A stretch of 35,836 nt of DNA from Candidatus Woesebacteria bacterium (GCA_020060105.1 JAGVAV010000016.1:1-35836); one strand, 5' to 3'; positions 25,346 to 32,907 are shown, counted from the first letter of the stretch. A program made the numbers and translations. Notes: generated from the sequence alone by a model not told the origin.

Positions 25346-25840
25346 ATGCGCGTCAATAATTTTTTCAAATTGATTATCGCAATCGGCGTTTCGCTTTCTG
25401 CAGGCGCAATCGGCGCCATATTTACTGCGCCCGCCATTCCCACTTGGTATGCCGATCTTGTTAAACCGGCGCTCAATCCTCCCGCGTGGATTTTTGGACC
25501 GGTTTGGACAACGCTTTACGTGCTGATGGGTATTGCGGCTTTTTTGGTCTGGTCCTCCTACCCTAAAGCTTCGGAGGATAAAAAGAAACAGATAAAAATT
25601 GCCCTTGGGGTATTCGGCGCCCAGCTTTTCTTGAATGCTGCCTGGTCAATCACTTTTTTCGGTTTCCAAAACCCTGGCTGGGCACTCGTTGATATTATTT
25701 TGCTCTGGCTCGCGATCGTATGGACGATGGTTGTCTTTTACCAAATCTCCAAACCGGCGGCCTATCTCCTTGTGCCATATCTTCTCTGGGTCAGTTTCGC
25801 TTCTTATCTAAACTATTCGATTTGGGTATTGAACTATTGA
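25346..25840 (+). CDS. tspO: TspO/MBR family membrane protein
   Basis: A five-helix membrane protein of the TspO/peripheral benzodiazepine receptor family, which binds porphyrins and other lipophilic ligands and acts in stress responses. TspO hallmarks are WYADLVKPALNPPAWIFGPVW, YVLMGIAAFLVW, LFLNAAWSITFFG and a last helix ending VSFASYLNYSIWVLN. The length of 164 residues is typical. The ATG at 25346 was chosen because the longer frame from 25310 begins within the promoter. The stop is TGA, rare in this window. It stands alone between repeat copy C and the convergent DUF3800 gene. Confidence 0.96.
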   Translation: MRVNNFFKLIIAIGVSLSAGAIGAIFTAPAIPTWYADLVKPALNPPAWIFGPVWTTLYVLMGIAAFLVWSSYPKASEDKKKQIKIALGVFGAQLFLNAAWSITFFGFQNPGWALVDIILLWLAIVWTMVVFYQISKPAAYLLVPYLLWVSFASYLNYSIWVLNY

Positions 25841-25989
25841 AAAAACTTCTTGAATCAAATTTGGACAAATTCGTGAAAAACGGTCAATCTTAGCTTCAAT
25901 TCAGCTTTCGCAAGGTCCTTGACAAGTATAAGGAAGTATTATAAACTACAGGTGGTCGCGAGGTAATCGCGCCCATCGAAAGAAGGTCT

Positions 25990-26775
25990 TTAGCTATAAA
26001 AGCGGAGATCTTTTTTCGTTTCTGGAGGAAAAAACTTTAGGCCCAGTCCATCTAGTCTTCTACCTTCCCTATAAAACTTCTGTAGACTCAGCTCATCAAA
26101 TCGCCAGTAATCCCCCTTAGCTTTATTATACTCAAAAATATGATAAACAGGATAACAATAGAGATCTGCTATTTGGATACCTACGGTTTTGTCTGAAGTC
26201 GAAAAAAGCAATCGCTCGATAATATTTGGACACTTACGCCAGAAGCTATTATTCTCCTCCCACCTCATTCTATTGTGAATCTCATCCAACCGCTGGCCAA
26301 TAAAGCACTTCTCTACCTGACCCTCTCTAGGATCGATAATACATATTCCAAGTGAGTTTTGCTTCTCTAGAAATTTTTGAAACCTCTCTAACAAGAAAAT
26401 ATAAGCAATGTCGTAAGGATTTTGTGACGGGTACTTTTGCCAATAGCCCGCTTTGTCAATCACTACAGAGTACAAAATAACTGGAATTTCCCTTAAAAAG
26501 TCTGTCATTCGGGCTTCTAGTTCATTATATTTCTGACGATCGTTTAGCTTTATCGGGGAAGACTCCATCAAGTCAGGGTTTGCGTAACGAAGAAAATTAG
26601 ACTTTATCTCTATATCAGGATTTTGGTAATACTTCTGCTTTATTTGCCTGAACCCGTTCTCGATATTTTGCATATCTTTTTCGTGGATAACACACCCAGA
26701 TAACACCAAAAATTTACTTCCTTTTTGTGAAACAGGTGTTGTATCTCCAGATTCATCGATGTACATTAGATGCAT
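25990..26775 (-). CDS. DUF3800 protein
   Basis: A 261-residue soluble protein. MYIDESGDT at the start is the DUF3800 signature with putative metal-binding Asp/Glu. LVLSGCVI follows, then VILYSVVIDKA, a central CIIDPREG and the late GIQIADLYCYPVYH with its conserved Asp. DUF3800 proteins are predicted RNase H-like nucleases often found near phage-defence genes, with unknown activity. AAGGA lies five bases before the ATG. The last codons (FFPPETKKD) are duplicated as a remnant at 29335-29377. It is convergent with tspO; a CGCG hairpin (about 25954-25976) lies between them. Confidence 0.85.
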   Translation of the reverse strand: MHLMYIDESGDTTPVSQKGSKFLVLSGCVIHEKDMQNIENGFRQIKQKYYQNPDIEIKSNFLRYANPDLMESSPIKLNDRQKYNELEARMTDFLREIPVILYSVVIDKAGYWQKYPSQNPYDIAYIFLLERFQKFLEKQNSLGICIIDPREGQVEKCFIGQRLDEIHNRMRWEENNSFWRKCPNIIERLLFSTSDKTVGIQIADLYCYPVYHIFEYNKAKGDYWRFDELSLQKFYREGRRLDGLGLKFFPPETKKDLRFYS

Positions 26776-26972
26776 TTGATTCCTTCTGAACTTCCAAACG
26801 TTATTAGCTTAGTCGAAACTCTCTTCAAACAATAGTCGTAAAAATCATCCCTAATAACTAAATATTATCTCTTTTTTCTAGTGGTAGTCAAAAAGAAAGT
26901 ATAAGAAAAAATTAACGTTTAGTGTTTTTATTAAAACAGCAAGGGCTTTTTTAAACTTTTTGATTCTACTTT

Positions 26973-26988
26973 GGACAGAGCGCTGTCC
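26973..26988. promoter_or_regulatory. Perfect inverted repeat upstream of 27020
   Basis: GGACAG-AGCG-CTGTCC sits about 30 bases before the ATG at 27020, in the usual operator position. No regulator is known. It could also be a small hairpin. Confidence 0.35.
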
Positions 26989-27019
26989 CCTAGGTCTTAA
27001 TTTGTGATAGTATTACTTT

Positions 27020-27364
27020 ATGAATATTATTAAGGGAAAAAGTGGCGGGATCTGGTCTTTCTTTTGGTTCACCCTCGTCTTCGGGCTGATACTAGCCTTT
27101 ATCGGGCTCAATATCGGAATCGCCTTTACTCTGCGTCTCCCCGCCACAAATATCAGTTTATCCGGAGGCGTCTCACTCGGAAAGAAGGAAGTCGTCACAG
27201 AAGTTTTGCCGAGTTACCTAAGAGACCGAATCGCCGATAACAAAAACTTTATTAATCAGACTCACACCGTCACCATCTGGGTCGCGGAAGGAATAGGAAT
27301 TTGCATCGTAGGAGAACAACCGGAGGCCCCAAACATCGATCTTGCTTTTAATTTCAAAAGATAG
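27020..27364 (+). CDS. Small anchored protein, unknown
   Basis: A 114-residue protein with one strongly hydrophobic segment (SFFWFTLVFGLILAFIGLNIGIAF, about 13-36) followed by a soluble ~75-residue part (YLRDRIADNKNFINQTHTVTIWVAEGIGI) with no recognised motif. A TAGTAT box ends six bases before the ATG, which has no SD, so the mRNA may be leaderless. Repeat copy D begins about 12 bases past the stop, as a cassette-end element would. Confidence 0.55.
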   Translation: MNIIKGKSGGIWSFFWFTLVFGLILAFIGLNIGIAFTLRLPATNISLSGGVSLGKKEVVTEVLPSYLRDRIADNKNFINQTHTVTIWVAEGIGICIVGEQPEAPNIDLAFNFKR

Positions 27365-27375
27365 CTTTCGCGAAT

Positions 27376-27413
27376 TTCCAACTCCTAGGGTTAGATAACT
27401 TCCAACCGAAGGA
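27376..27413 (+). repeat. Island repeat, copy D
   Basis: TTCCAAC-N7-GTTAGAT, then AACTTCCAAC-CGAAGGA. The spacer TCCTAGG differs from the other copies, yet the AAC/GTT inverted arms and the 7-base spacing are kept. Here the right half repeats TTCCAAC exactly, showing the two halves are related. Confidence 0.75.
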
Positions 27414-27479
27414 ATTAGTTTTGTGTTTAGAGCTTTTCAACTCCCCTCTAAAGTGCTAGATTGTATAAAAGGAGGGCAA

Positions 27480-29198
27480 ATGGACAATACCGGCAATCTG
27501 CCAGAGGGACAAATCACCCCCAAAAAGAAACTACCCTGGCCCTGGATTTTGAGTAGCATTTTAGTTCTCATAGGCGCATCAATCTTTCTCGCCGGCTTCT
27601 TAAAAAACAAAGACCCGAAAATCAGTACTCAAGAAACATCGGCTATCTCCGAGGCGGTAGAGATACCCTCGGAAATACTGTCGAATAAATTCGGCTGGCT
27701 GGGCGGAGGTCAAGAAGATATTTCATATATCGGCGATGTCGGCGGCGCCTGGTCTCGTCCTCATCCCGGGCCTTTTCTTTGGGACTCCATGCAAAAAACA
27801 GAAAGCAGCGAATTTGATTTTTCCTCCACCGACAGCCTGGTCAAATCTCAACAAAATCAAAATTACGGCACCCTGGTGACTCTCTGGCCTTTTGCCGACT
27901 GGGATCAAAAAAACCGCTTGGACAGCGGAAGCTGCGCCGTGAGCAGTGAAGATGAATTTTTACCCAGAGGGGGGAGAAAAGACGAAGGGCATTATCTACC
28001 CGGATACCGCTGTAATCCTAAAGATTGGCTATCTTATGAACAATGGATTACCGCCATAGTCGAACGCTATGACGGCGACGGACGGGAAGATATGAAAGGG
28101 CTAGGAATTCCGATCAAGTATTGGGAAGTGATGAACGAGCCGGACTTGCAATACCAAAGCGATCTACCGACTGGAGAACCCGAACGGCTAAACTTCTATA
28201 AACAAGGCCCCTCTGAGTATGGCGAGCTTTTGAAACGAACCTACTCGGCAATCAAGAAGGCCGACCCTCAAGCCAAGGTCTTAATTGCCGGAGCTGCCGG
28301 AGGAAGTCCGAGAATGTTGGGATTTTACGCCGAGCTTTTCAGAAAAATGCCCGAGGCGTCCAATTATTTCGACATCGGCAATGTCCACTGCATTTCCAAC
28401 GATCAGGAAACAAAAGACTTTAACGTCGGCCCTTACCAAAAAATGCTTGCCGAGGCCGGCATTACCAAACCGATTTGGGTCACGGAAGCAGAGGCCTTTT
28501 ATGGTCAATCTGCCGAAGAAAACTACCAAAATACCAAGACCAGCACCGAACAAGCCATCTCGGCCGGAGCGGAAAAGATCTTCTTCACCCGCTTTAATTT
28601 CCACGACTTTCGAACCGATATGTCGGAAAAACCCAAACTGAGTAATGACTCCTTCGAGGACAGTGAAAAGAAGTTTAAGTCTATAATTGAGAAATATATC
28701 ATCTCTAAGCCAAAGAGCTTGACCCAAGAAGAAAACCAGCAGGAGCAAAAAGACAACGAGCTAACACCCGAACAGAAACGGGAAAAGCTTTTCCACGATA
28801 ATGCTTTTCAAATCGGTGATACGCCGGGAGTTTATGGCCGCTTCATCGGTGAAACAACCCGTTCTTGCCTTGATTCAAACTGCAGTGAGCAAAAAGATGG
28901 TTGTTACGTTTGGAACAAGTTTAAAGACGAGTGCTATCGGCAAACCAAGGTTTGCTTTAAGGATAGTTGCGCCAAGTCCAAAATTTATTGCGAGCTGGTA
29001 GTGGTAAACCAGGGTAGCAGCAAAGCGGTCAACGTCAGTTTTGACGCCAATTACGTCACCAAAGACGGAACAAAGCACCTTGTTCAAAAACTTAGCTCGA
29101 AAATTGAAGTGGGCCACGGCTGGCCGTTTTCTTGGACTTATGATGTCGCCACTGGCGACAGCGGCCGGTGCGATTACGGAAACTTGCGTGTAGAATAA
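27480..29198 (+). CDS. Anchored GH-A-clan-like glycosidase with Cys-rich C-terminal domain
   Basis: A 572-residue protein. One membrane anchor (about 19-41) is followed by a TIM-barrel-like region with WEVMNEPDLQ (acid/base Glu E220) and, 116 residues later, IWVTEAEAFY (nucleophile Glu E336), the spacing of clan GH-A hydrolases such as GH39 or GH5. After a linker rich in Gln and Glu, residues about 440-572 hold many cysteines (CLDSNCSEQKDGCYVW, CYRQTKVCFKDSCAKSKIYCE) and a beta-rich tail, probably outside the cell. The substrate is unknown. The ATG at 27480 has AGGAGGG five bases upstream; a GTG at 27423 has a weaker context. It lies between repeat copies D and E. Confidence 0.75.
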   Translation: MDNTGNLPEGQITPKKKLPWPWILSSILVLIGASIFLAGFLKNKDPKISTQETSAISEAVEIPSEILSNKFGWLGGGQEDISYIGDVGGAWSRPHPGPFLWDSMQKTESSEFDFSSTDSLVKSQQNQNYGTLVTLWPFADWDQKNRLDSGSCAVSSEDEFLPRGGRKDEGHYLPGYRCNPKDWLSYEQWITAIVERYDGDGREDMKGLGIPIKYWEVMNEPDLQYQSDLPTGEPERLNFYKQGPSEYGELLKRTYSAIKKADPQAKVLIAGAAGGSPRMLGFYAELFRKMPEASNYFDIGNVHCISNDQETKDFNVGPYQKMLAEAGITKPIWVTEAEAFYGQSAEENYQNTKTSTEQAISAGAEKIFFTRFNFHDFRTDMSEKPKLSNDSFEDSEKKFKSIIEKYIISKPKSLTQEENQQEQKDNELTPEQKREKLFHDNAFQIGDTPGVYGRFIGETTRSCLDSNCSEQKDGCYVWNKFKDECYRQTKVCFKDSCAKSKIYCELVVVNQGSSKAVNVSFDANYVTKDGTKHLVQKLSSKIEVGHGWPFSWTYDVATGDSGRCDYGNLRVE

Positions 29199-29245
29199 CA
29201 AATAGCTTCAATTCCCCGCTTCCTTAACTCCTTTCAAAGAAAAAA

Positions 29246-29309
29246 TTCCAACCCCCGGGGTTAAATAGTCTTGTACCACTTTGTGGTTCATGGGCTTCGA
29301 ACCTAAGGA
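29246..29309 (+). repeat. Island repeat, copy E (intermediate form)
   Basis: Left half TTCCAAC-N7-GTTAAATAG and right half GCTTCGAACCTAAGGA flank a single hairpin, TGTACCAC-TTT-GTGGTTCA, related to those of copy C. AAGGAG at its right edge is followed eight bases later by an ATG opening a 14-codon frame of doubtful meaning. Confidence 0.8.
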
Positions 29310-29334
29310 GTTGTCTTTATGTTTAAAACACTTC

Positions 29335-29377
29335 TTGAACCAACGAAATCTTTTTTCGTTTTTGGAGGAAAAAACTA
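29335..29377 (-). pseudogene. Remnant of a DUF3800 gene 3' end
   Basis: Read on the minus strand it encodes FFPPKTKKDF, matching FFPPETKKDL at the end of the intact DUF3800 gene. The 32 bases at 29345-29376 differ from 26005-26036 at only two positions. It lies directly after the stop of the membrane-protein gene 29378-29740 and next to repeat copy E, so it looks like a recombination scar. Confidence 0.65.
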
Positions 29378-29740
29378 TTAAGCAGTAAAAAATAGTTCTT
29401 TTTCTGAGACTAGAGCGTAAAAGGAAAAAATATTTATGGATAGAGGGATCAATGAAGATAGCTCAAAGTTAGAAACTAATGTAAATAAGTTATAAGCTGC
29501 AACTAATGGAACGATTACCATCCCAACATACCAGGCCCACTTCTTGTGTCTCCTTAATGAGGAACCCCAGATTATCCCAAACACGCCCAAAAACAACGAC
29601 AAAATTCCGATTAATGGCTGGTTTGGATTATCAATTATTCCCCCCTGAAAAATAATTGGGAAAACAACCAAAAACATAAAAGATAAAAGGAAAATCGGGG
29701 ACACAATGATATATAACCAACCAACAATATTTGTTTTCAT
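29378..29740 (-). CDS. Small four-helix membrane protein, unknown
   Basis: A 120-residue protein with four hydrophobic helices (about 6-31, 40-60, 67-88, 95-112) and a basic turn (SLRRHKKWAWY). No family was recognised. It follows the Asp-box gene by four bases and is probably in the same transcript. Its 3' end abuts the DUF3800 remnant. Confidence 0.6.
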   Translation of the reverse strand: MKTNIVGWLYIIVSPIFLLSFMFLVVFPIIFQGGIIDNPNQPLIGILSLFLGVFGIIWGSSLRRHKKWAWYVGMVIVPLVAAYNLFTLVSNFELSSLIPLSINIFSFYALVSEKELFFTA

Positions 29741-29744
29741 AGTT

Positions 29745-31094
29745 TTATTCTAAGGTATAAACCCCGTGATTTGAAAGCAAATATAATCTTGATCCATCAT
29801 CACTCCATTTCACTTTTTCGACTATAATGAATTCGCGCTGGTTCTGTTTTTGTAGCACCAGTCCTTTATTGACCTCTACCCAAGTTTTACCGCCATCTTG
29901 GCTGGCAATTACTCCATCCGCTTTCGTTCCAGCCGCAATTATATTTGGGTCCGATGGATTCACCGAAAGACTAGTTATCCATTTTTGTCCAGTGCTCGTG
30001 ATCGTATCAAAACGGCTAATCTGGTTAGATTTGGAGATGTTTTTGGGCAGATCTTTTCCCTGCAAAGTATCTCCTAAAGACTCCCAACTATTTCCACCAT
30101 TAGTTGAGGTAAATATTCCGCCTAACCCCCCAACTATTATTCTTCGAAAATTGTTTGGATCGACATAATGAGAATTTATTGAAGATGTTTTTGGTAGAGC
30201 GTCTTCTCCCGTCATAAGGGTTTTGCCTCCGTCAGAAGATTTGATTGTTGGGGCAAACCTCAAATATATTTGGTTTGGGTCGCTTGAATTAATGGATAAT
30301 CCGTTAACAGATGTAAGATCCGGCAGAGTTTGCCAAGTGTCGCCCATATTTTCCGTTTTGATAAGCGTATAATCGCCGGCAATGGCATAAAGGATCTTGT
30401 TGTTGCTTGGAGAGATTACTAAAGCTGAGACTCCTACTCCGTCCTTCTCTGAAAATTTAGTCCGAACGCCATTGTTTACTGATTCCCAGCTTTGCCCCCC
30501 GTCTTTACTTCTATACACGCCCGACATTCCTGACGCGGCAAAGACGGTATTGCCAGAGTTGTCAAAAACTATTTGATAAGGCAAATCATTTAGTTTAATC
30601 TTTGCTTGAGTTGGTTGACTATTCAAGTTATCCCAAAAAGAATCAACTTGCCAAGTTTTTCCTCCATCGAAGCTCTTATATAAATGATCCTCACAACTTA
30701 CAAAAATTTTATCGTTTTTAATCCCAATCTCTCGGCATTCTTGATTACCTATTTGTTCAATTTGTTTCCATTGAGAAAAAGTTTTATTGTTAAGTTCAAC
30801 CTTGCCACTCAAAAGTGATGTTTTGTTTTTAAGATAAAAAAATCCTCCAGCAATTCCGACAATAATTAATAAAACCACAAAAACCATATAGTAGATTTTT
30901 TTACTACTTTTGCTTGGCTGGTTTGTGGCAGGAGTTAAGTTAGTTGCCGTTGATTGACTATCGAGGGTGTCAAATGCTTGCATAATATCGTTTTCATCTC
31001 AGCCGTTTATAATCGAATCACTTTTTATATTTTCTCTACTTACTCCATTTTGGAGCTGTTGTTTAATGTAATCGAGTAATTGTTGCGTAACCAT
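29745..31094 (-). pseudogene. Asp-box (BNR/Ycf48-like) propeller gene with in-frame TGA
   Basis: From an ATG at 31094 the frame reads MVTQQLLDYIKQQLQNGVSR...ING, meets TGA at 30999-31001, and continues in frame as DENDIMQAFDTLDS into a 412-residue open frame. The N-terminal module is a short helical domain common in CPR proteins, where I expect Trp at the TGA site. After it come one membrane helix and a beta-propeller with repeated Asp-boxes (SKDGGQSWES, SQDGGKTWVE, SFDGGKTWQV). The intact part could restart at the ATG at 30983, but that codon has no SD. Either a recent nonsense mutation or readthrough is possible. The ligand is unknown. Confidence 0.7.
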
Positions 31095-31122
31095 ATTTTT
31101 TATCTTAGTTAGGTCTATGTTC

Positions 31123-31152
31123 AATATATACTAATCTTCTAGAATTCTGCAA
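31123..31152 (-). promoter_or_regulatory. Promoter of the Asp-box gene
   Basis: TTGCAG (31147-31152), 18 bases, TATATT (31123-31128) on the minus strand. It lies upstream of the ATG at 31094, supporting that ATG as the original start. Confidence 0.5.
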
Positions 31153-31193
31153 CTGTTAAAAGTTGGCAATTAAGTTACAGTTATATGAGACTT

Positions 31194-31319
31194 CTAACGA
31201 GGATCATGAATTGTTTCTAAGCCTGCTTGTTGAAACGCGTTAAGGTACTCTTCTTTGGTAAATAGACCCAATTCATGCAACTCGGTGAAATGCTCAACAT
31301 CAGCTTCTAAAATTATCAC
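31194..31319 (-). pseudogene. C-terminal fragment of a SAM-dependent methyltransferase
   Basis: The 41 sense codons include EADVEHFTELHELGLFTKEEYLNAF, then QAGLETIHDPR and a stop. This matches the region near the end of a common class I methyltransferase type, as I recall it, which normally continues with a GLTGRGLY-type strand. The AdoMet-binding part is absent. Confidence 0.5.
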
Positions 31320-31468
31320 TTAGGATTAATTTAGAAAAGCACCTATCACCGTAAATTCGTAGGATTGGCTTTAATCATCTGGATTGACTTGGTTAGTTAA
31401 TTTTGGCAAACTGGAAGTATGGGAAAAGAAAGTTTGCTACTAATGGCCAACCCAGCAGAGGGTCTATT

Positions 31469-31534
31469 GATGGTGATTATCTGTATCTAGCTGATGGGGA
31501 TGCAGGTTTAACTGTTGTAAATATTGCTAAGTGA
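31469..31534 (+). pseudogene. LVIVD-repeat protein fragment
   Basis: DGDYLYLADGDAGLTVVNIA followed by Lys and TGA is one clear LVIVD-type propeller blade. No start or further blades precede it in frame, so this is the tail of a lost gene. Confidence 0.5.
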
Positions 31535-31559
31535 CTTTGAGTACATGCTAATATAAATT

Positions 31560-32363
31560 ATGGCCTTTAAATTTTCTAAAAAATTAAATAAAACATTAAA
31601 ATGGCTTCTTGTCATCCCTGTTGTTGTTATTGCCTTCTTTGTTATTATGTTTATTAAATATTCTGGTCCTCCAAGCCAGGAAGAAGTTAATGACAAATTT
31701 ATAGTAGTTAATCCTCTTGACCTTTCACAAATAAAAGGTCTCTCTAAATACAGAAGTTGTGCCGGGCACGATTACCGAGGACCAATAGTCCAAACCGGCA
31801 AGAAAGAAGCAACCCCACGGTCAATGAAGCACTATATAAAAGTGAAAGATGAATTAGCCGGCAAAAATGGTGTGGTTAAAGCCATTGCCCCCTTTGACGG
31901 TAAAATTTTAGACATCGTAAATTGGGAAGAGGTTAATATACCTGAAGACCAGAATATCTGGTTGACCCCTGATACTAATGAAAAAAGTCCAAGGCAATGG
32001 GTCTTTATCTTTTTCCATATTGATTTAAAAGACGGGCTTGAGAAAGGTTCTAAGATAAAAGCCGGAGAGGTCATAGGTACCGCGCATTTGAGAAGAGGCC
32101 CGGAAAAATACACTGACAATTTTGATATGGCGGTAAAGTTTATGAGACCCATGAGTCCCCCGGCAATTGATCTTCCTTTGGCTCATGCAACTGCTGAGGT
32201 CTTTGCAGAGTATGAAAAACTTGGTGTAACGCTACCTGGCTTGGAAATCTCGGAAGAGTACCGTGACCAAAACCCCTGTCCTACAACTGGGCAAGTTAGA
32301 TTAGGAGATGTCTTTTTCCCTGCCTCAACAGATCCCAACGACTGGGTTTACTTTAAAGAGTAA
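31560..32363 (+). CDS. Anchored protein with M23/lipoyl-like KAGEVIG domain, paralogue 1
   Basis: A 267-residue protein with one N-terminal anchor (about 12-33). The outer domain starts YRSCAGHDYRGP, followed by SMKHYIKVKDE, VKAIAPFDGKILDI, WVFIFFHIDL and KIKAGEVIGTA, the strand pattern of M23 peptidases and biotinyl-lipoyl folds. GHDYRG may keep part of an M23 metal site, but the classic HxH is not seen, so activity is doubtful. The ATG has no SD; TAATAT lies five bases before it. Two paralogues and a fragment follow at 32971-35189. Function unknown, probably envelope-associated. Confidence 0.6.
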   Translation: MAFKFSKKLNKTLKWLLVIPVVVIAFFVIMFIKYSGPPSQEEVNDKFIVVNPLDLSQIKGLSKYRSCAGHDYRGPIVQTGKKEATPRSMKHYIKVKDELAGKNGVVKAIAPFDGKILDIVNWEEVNIPEDQNIWLTPDTNEKSPRQWVFIFFHIDLKDGLEKGSKIKAGEVIGTAHLRRGPEKYTDNFDMAVKFMRPMSPPAIDLPLAHATAEVFAEYEKLGVTLPGLEISEEYRDQNPCPTTGQVRLGDVFFPASTDPNDWVYFKE

Positions 32364-32379
32364 AATAGGTAAGTCTATC

Positions 32380-32408
32380 TTGTAATTTATTTTAGAAAGT
32401 CCTAAAAT
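32380..32408 (+). promoter_or_regulatory. Near-leaderless promoter of the deacylase gene
   Basis: TTGTAA (32380-32385), 17 bases, TAAAAT (32403-32408), then nine bases to the ATG at 32418. The -10 box lies inside the 17-bp direct repeat. Confidence 0.55.
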
Positions 32409-32412
32409 TTGC
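32396..32412 (+). repeat. 17-bp direct repeat, left copy
   Basis: AAAGTCCTAAAATTTGC, identical to 32908-32924. The two copies are 512 bases apart and flank the deacylase gene. This copy carries the gene's -10 box. Confidence 0.8.
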
Positions 32413-32417
32413 TAAAG

Positions 32418-32894
32418 ATGAAAGATGTCTTCAAGATTCTCAGAGAAATTGGTATTGAATATCAACAATACGACCACCCAGCAGTTTTTACTGTGGAGGA
32501 AGCCGAGAAGTATGCTAGAGAGGATGGAGCACATAGTAAAAACCTATTTTTAAGAAATAAAAAAGGTAATAAACACTTCTTAGTTATTTTAGAAGGATCA
32601 AAAAGAGTCGACTTGAAAAATTTGGCAAAATTGGTTGGTGAAAGTGATTTGAGTTTTGCTTCGGGAGAAAGACTGTTAAAGCTTCTTAGGCTTACTCCCG
32701 GTTCTGTTTCACCATTTGGGCTGATCAATGATGAGGGGAAAGAAGTTCATGTAATCGTGGATAAGAGCTTACTAGTGTTTGACATGCAAGGATTCCACCC
32801 AAATGTTAATACTTCAACCTTAGTTATAACAACAAAAAATTTTAAAAAGTTTTTAGAGTGGACAAAAAATCAAATCTCATATCTTAATATCTAG
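32418..32894 (+). CDS. YbaK/ProX-like aminoacyl-tRNA deacylase
   Basis: A free-standing trans-editing enzyme of the YbaK/ProX-INS family that would hydrolyse mischarged tRNA, probably tRNA-Pro carrying Ala or Cys. Visible motifs: an N-terminal IEYQQYDHPAVFTVEEAEKY, then KNLFLRNKKGNKHFLVIL, VDLKNLAKLVG, LTPGSVSPFGLINDE and a late FHPNVNTSTLVI. The PrdX/ProXp-ala branch fits best by these motifs. The ATG at 32418 (158 residues) is chosen over the TTG at 32409, which directly abuts the -10 box. It has its own promoter and is flanked by exact direct repeats. Confidence 0.85.
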   Translation: MKDVFKILREIGIEYQQYDHPAVFTVEEAEKYAREDGAHSKNLFLRNKKGNKHFLVILEGSKRVDLKNLAKLVGESDLSFASGERLLKLLRLTPGSVSPFGLINDEGKEVHVIVDKSLLVFDMQGFHPNVNTSTLVITTKNFKKFLEWTKNQISYLNI

Positions 32895-32907
32895 CCAAAA
32901 TCTCCCA

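Larger units (their letters stand above)
31095..31559. other. Gene-poor stretch with gene debris
   Basis: These 465 bases contain the Asp-box gene promoter and two short protein-coding remnants, a methyltransferase tail on the minus strand and an LVIVD-repeat tail on the plus strand. Nothing intact was seen. Confidence 0.6.

Noticed and set aside
25941-25980. Possible tRNA or small RNA between tspO and the DUF3800 gene
   Set aside because: Only one CGCG-based hairpin is visible; no cloverleaf, T-loop or terminator T-run.
23193-29309. Calling the island repeats true integron attC sites
   Set aside because: Only one half has the paired RYYYAAC/GTTRRRY boxes, the first purine is a T in four of five copies, the other half lacks a matching pair, and there is no IntI gene in view.
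23193-29309. CRISPR array
   Set aside because: Copies are 0.8-2.2 kb apart and separated by genes, not by uniform short spacers.
24295-31094. Alternative genetic code with TGA as Trp or Gly
   Set aside because: Many long genes use TGG and GGN normally with no internal TGA, and TspO ends at its usual place with TGA; one in-frame TGA is better explained as a mutation.
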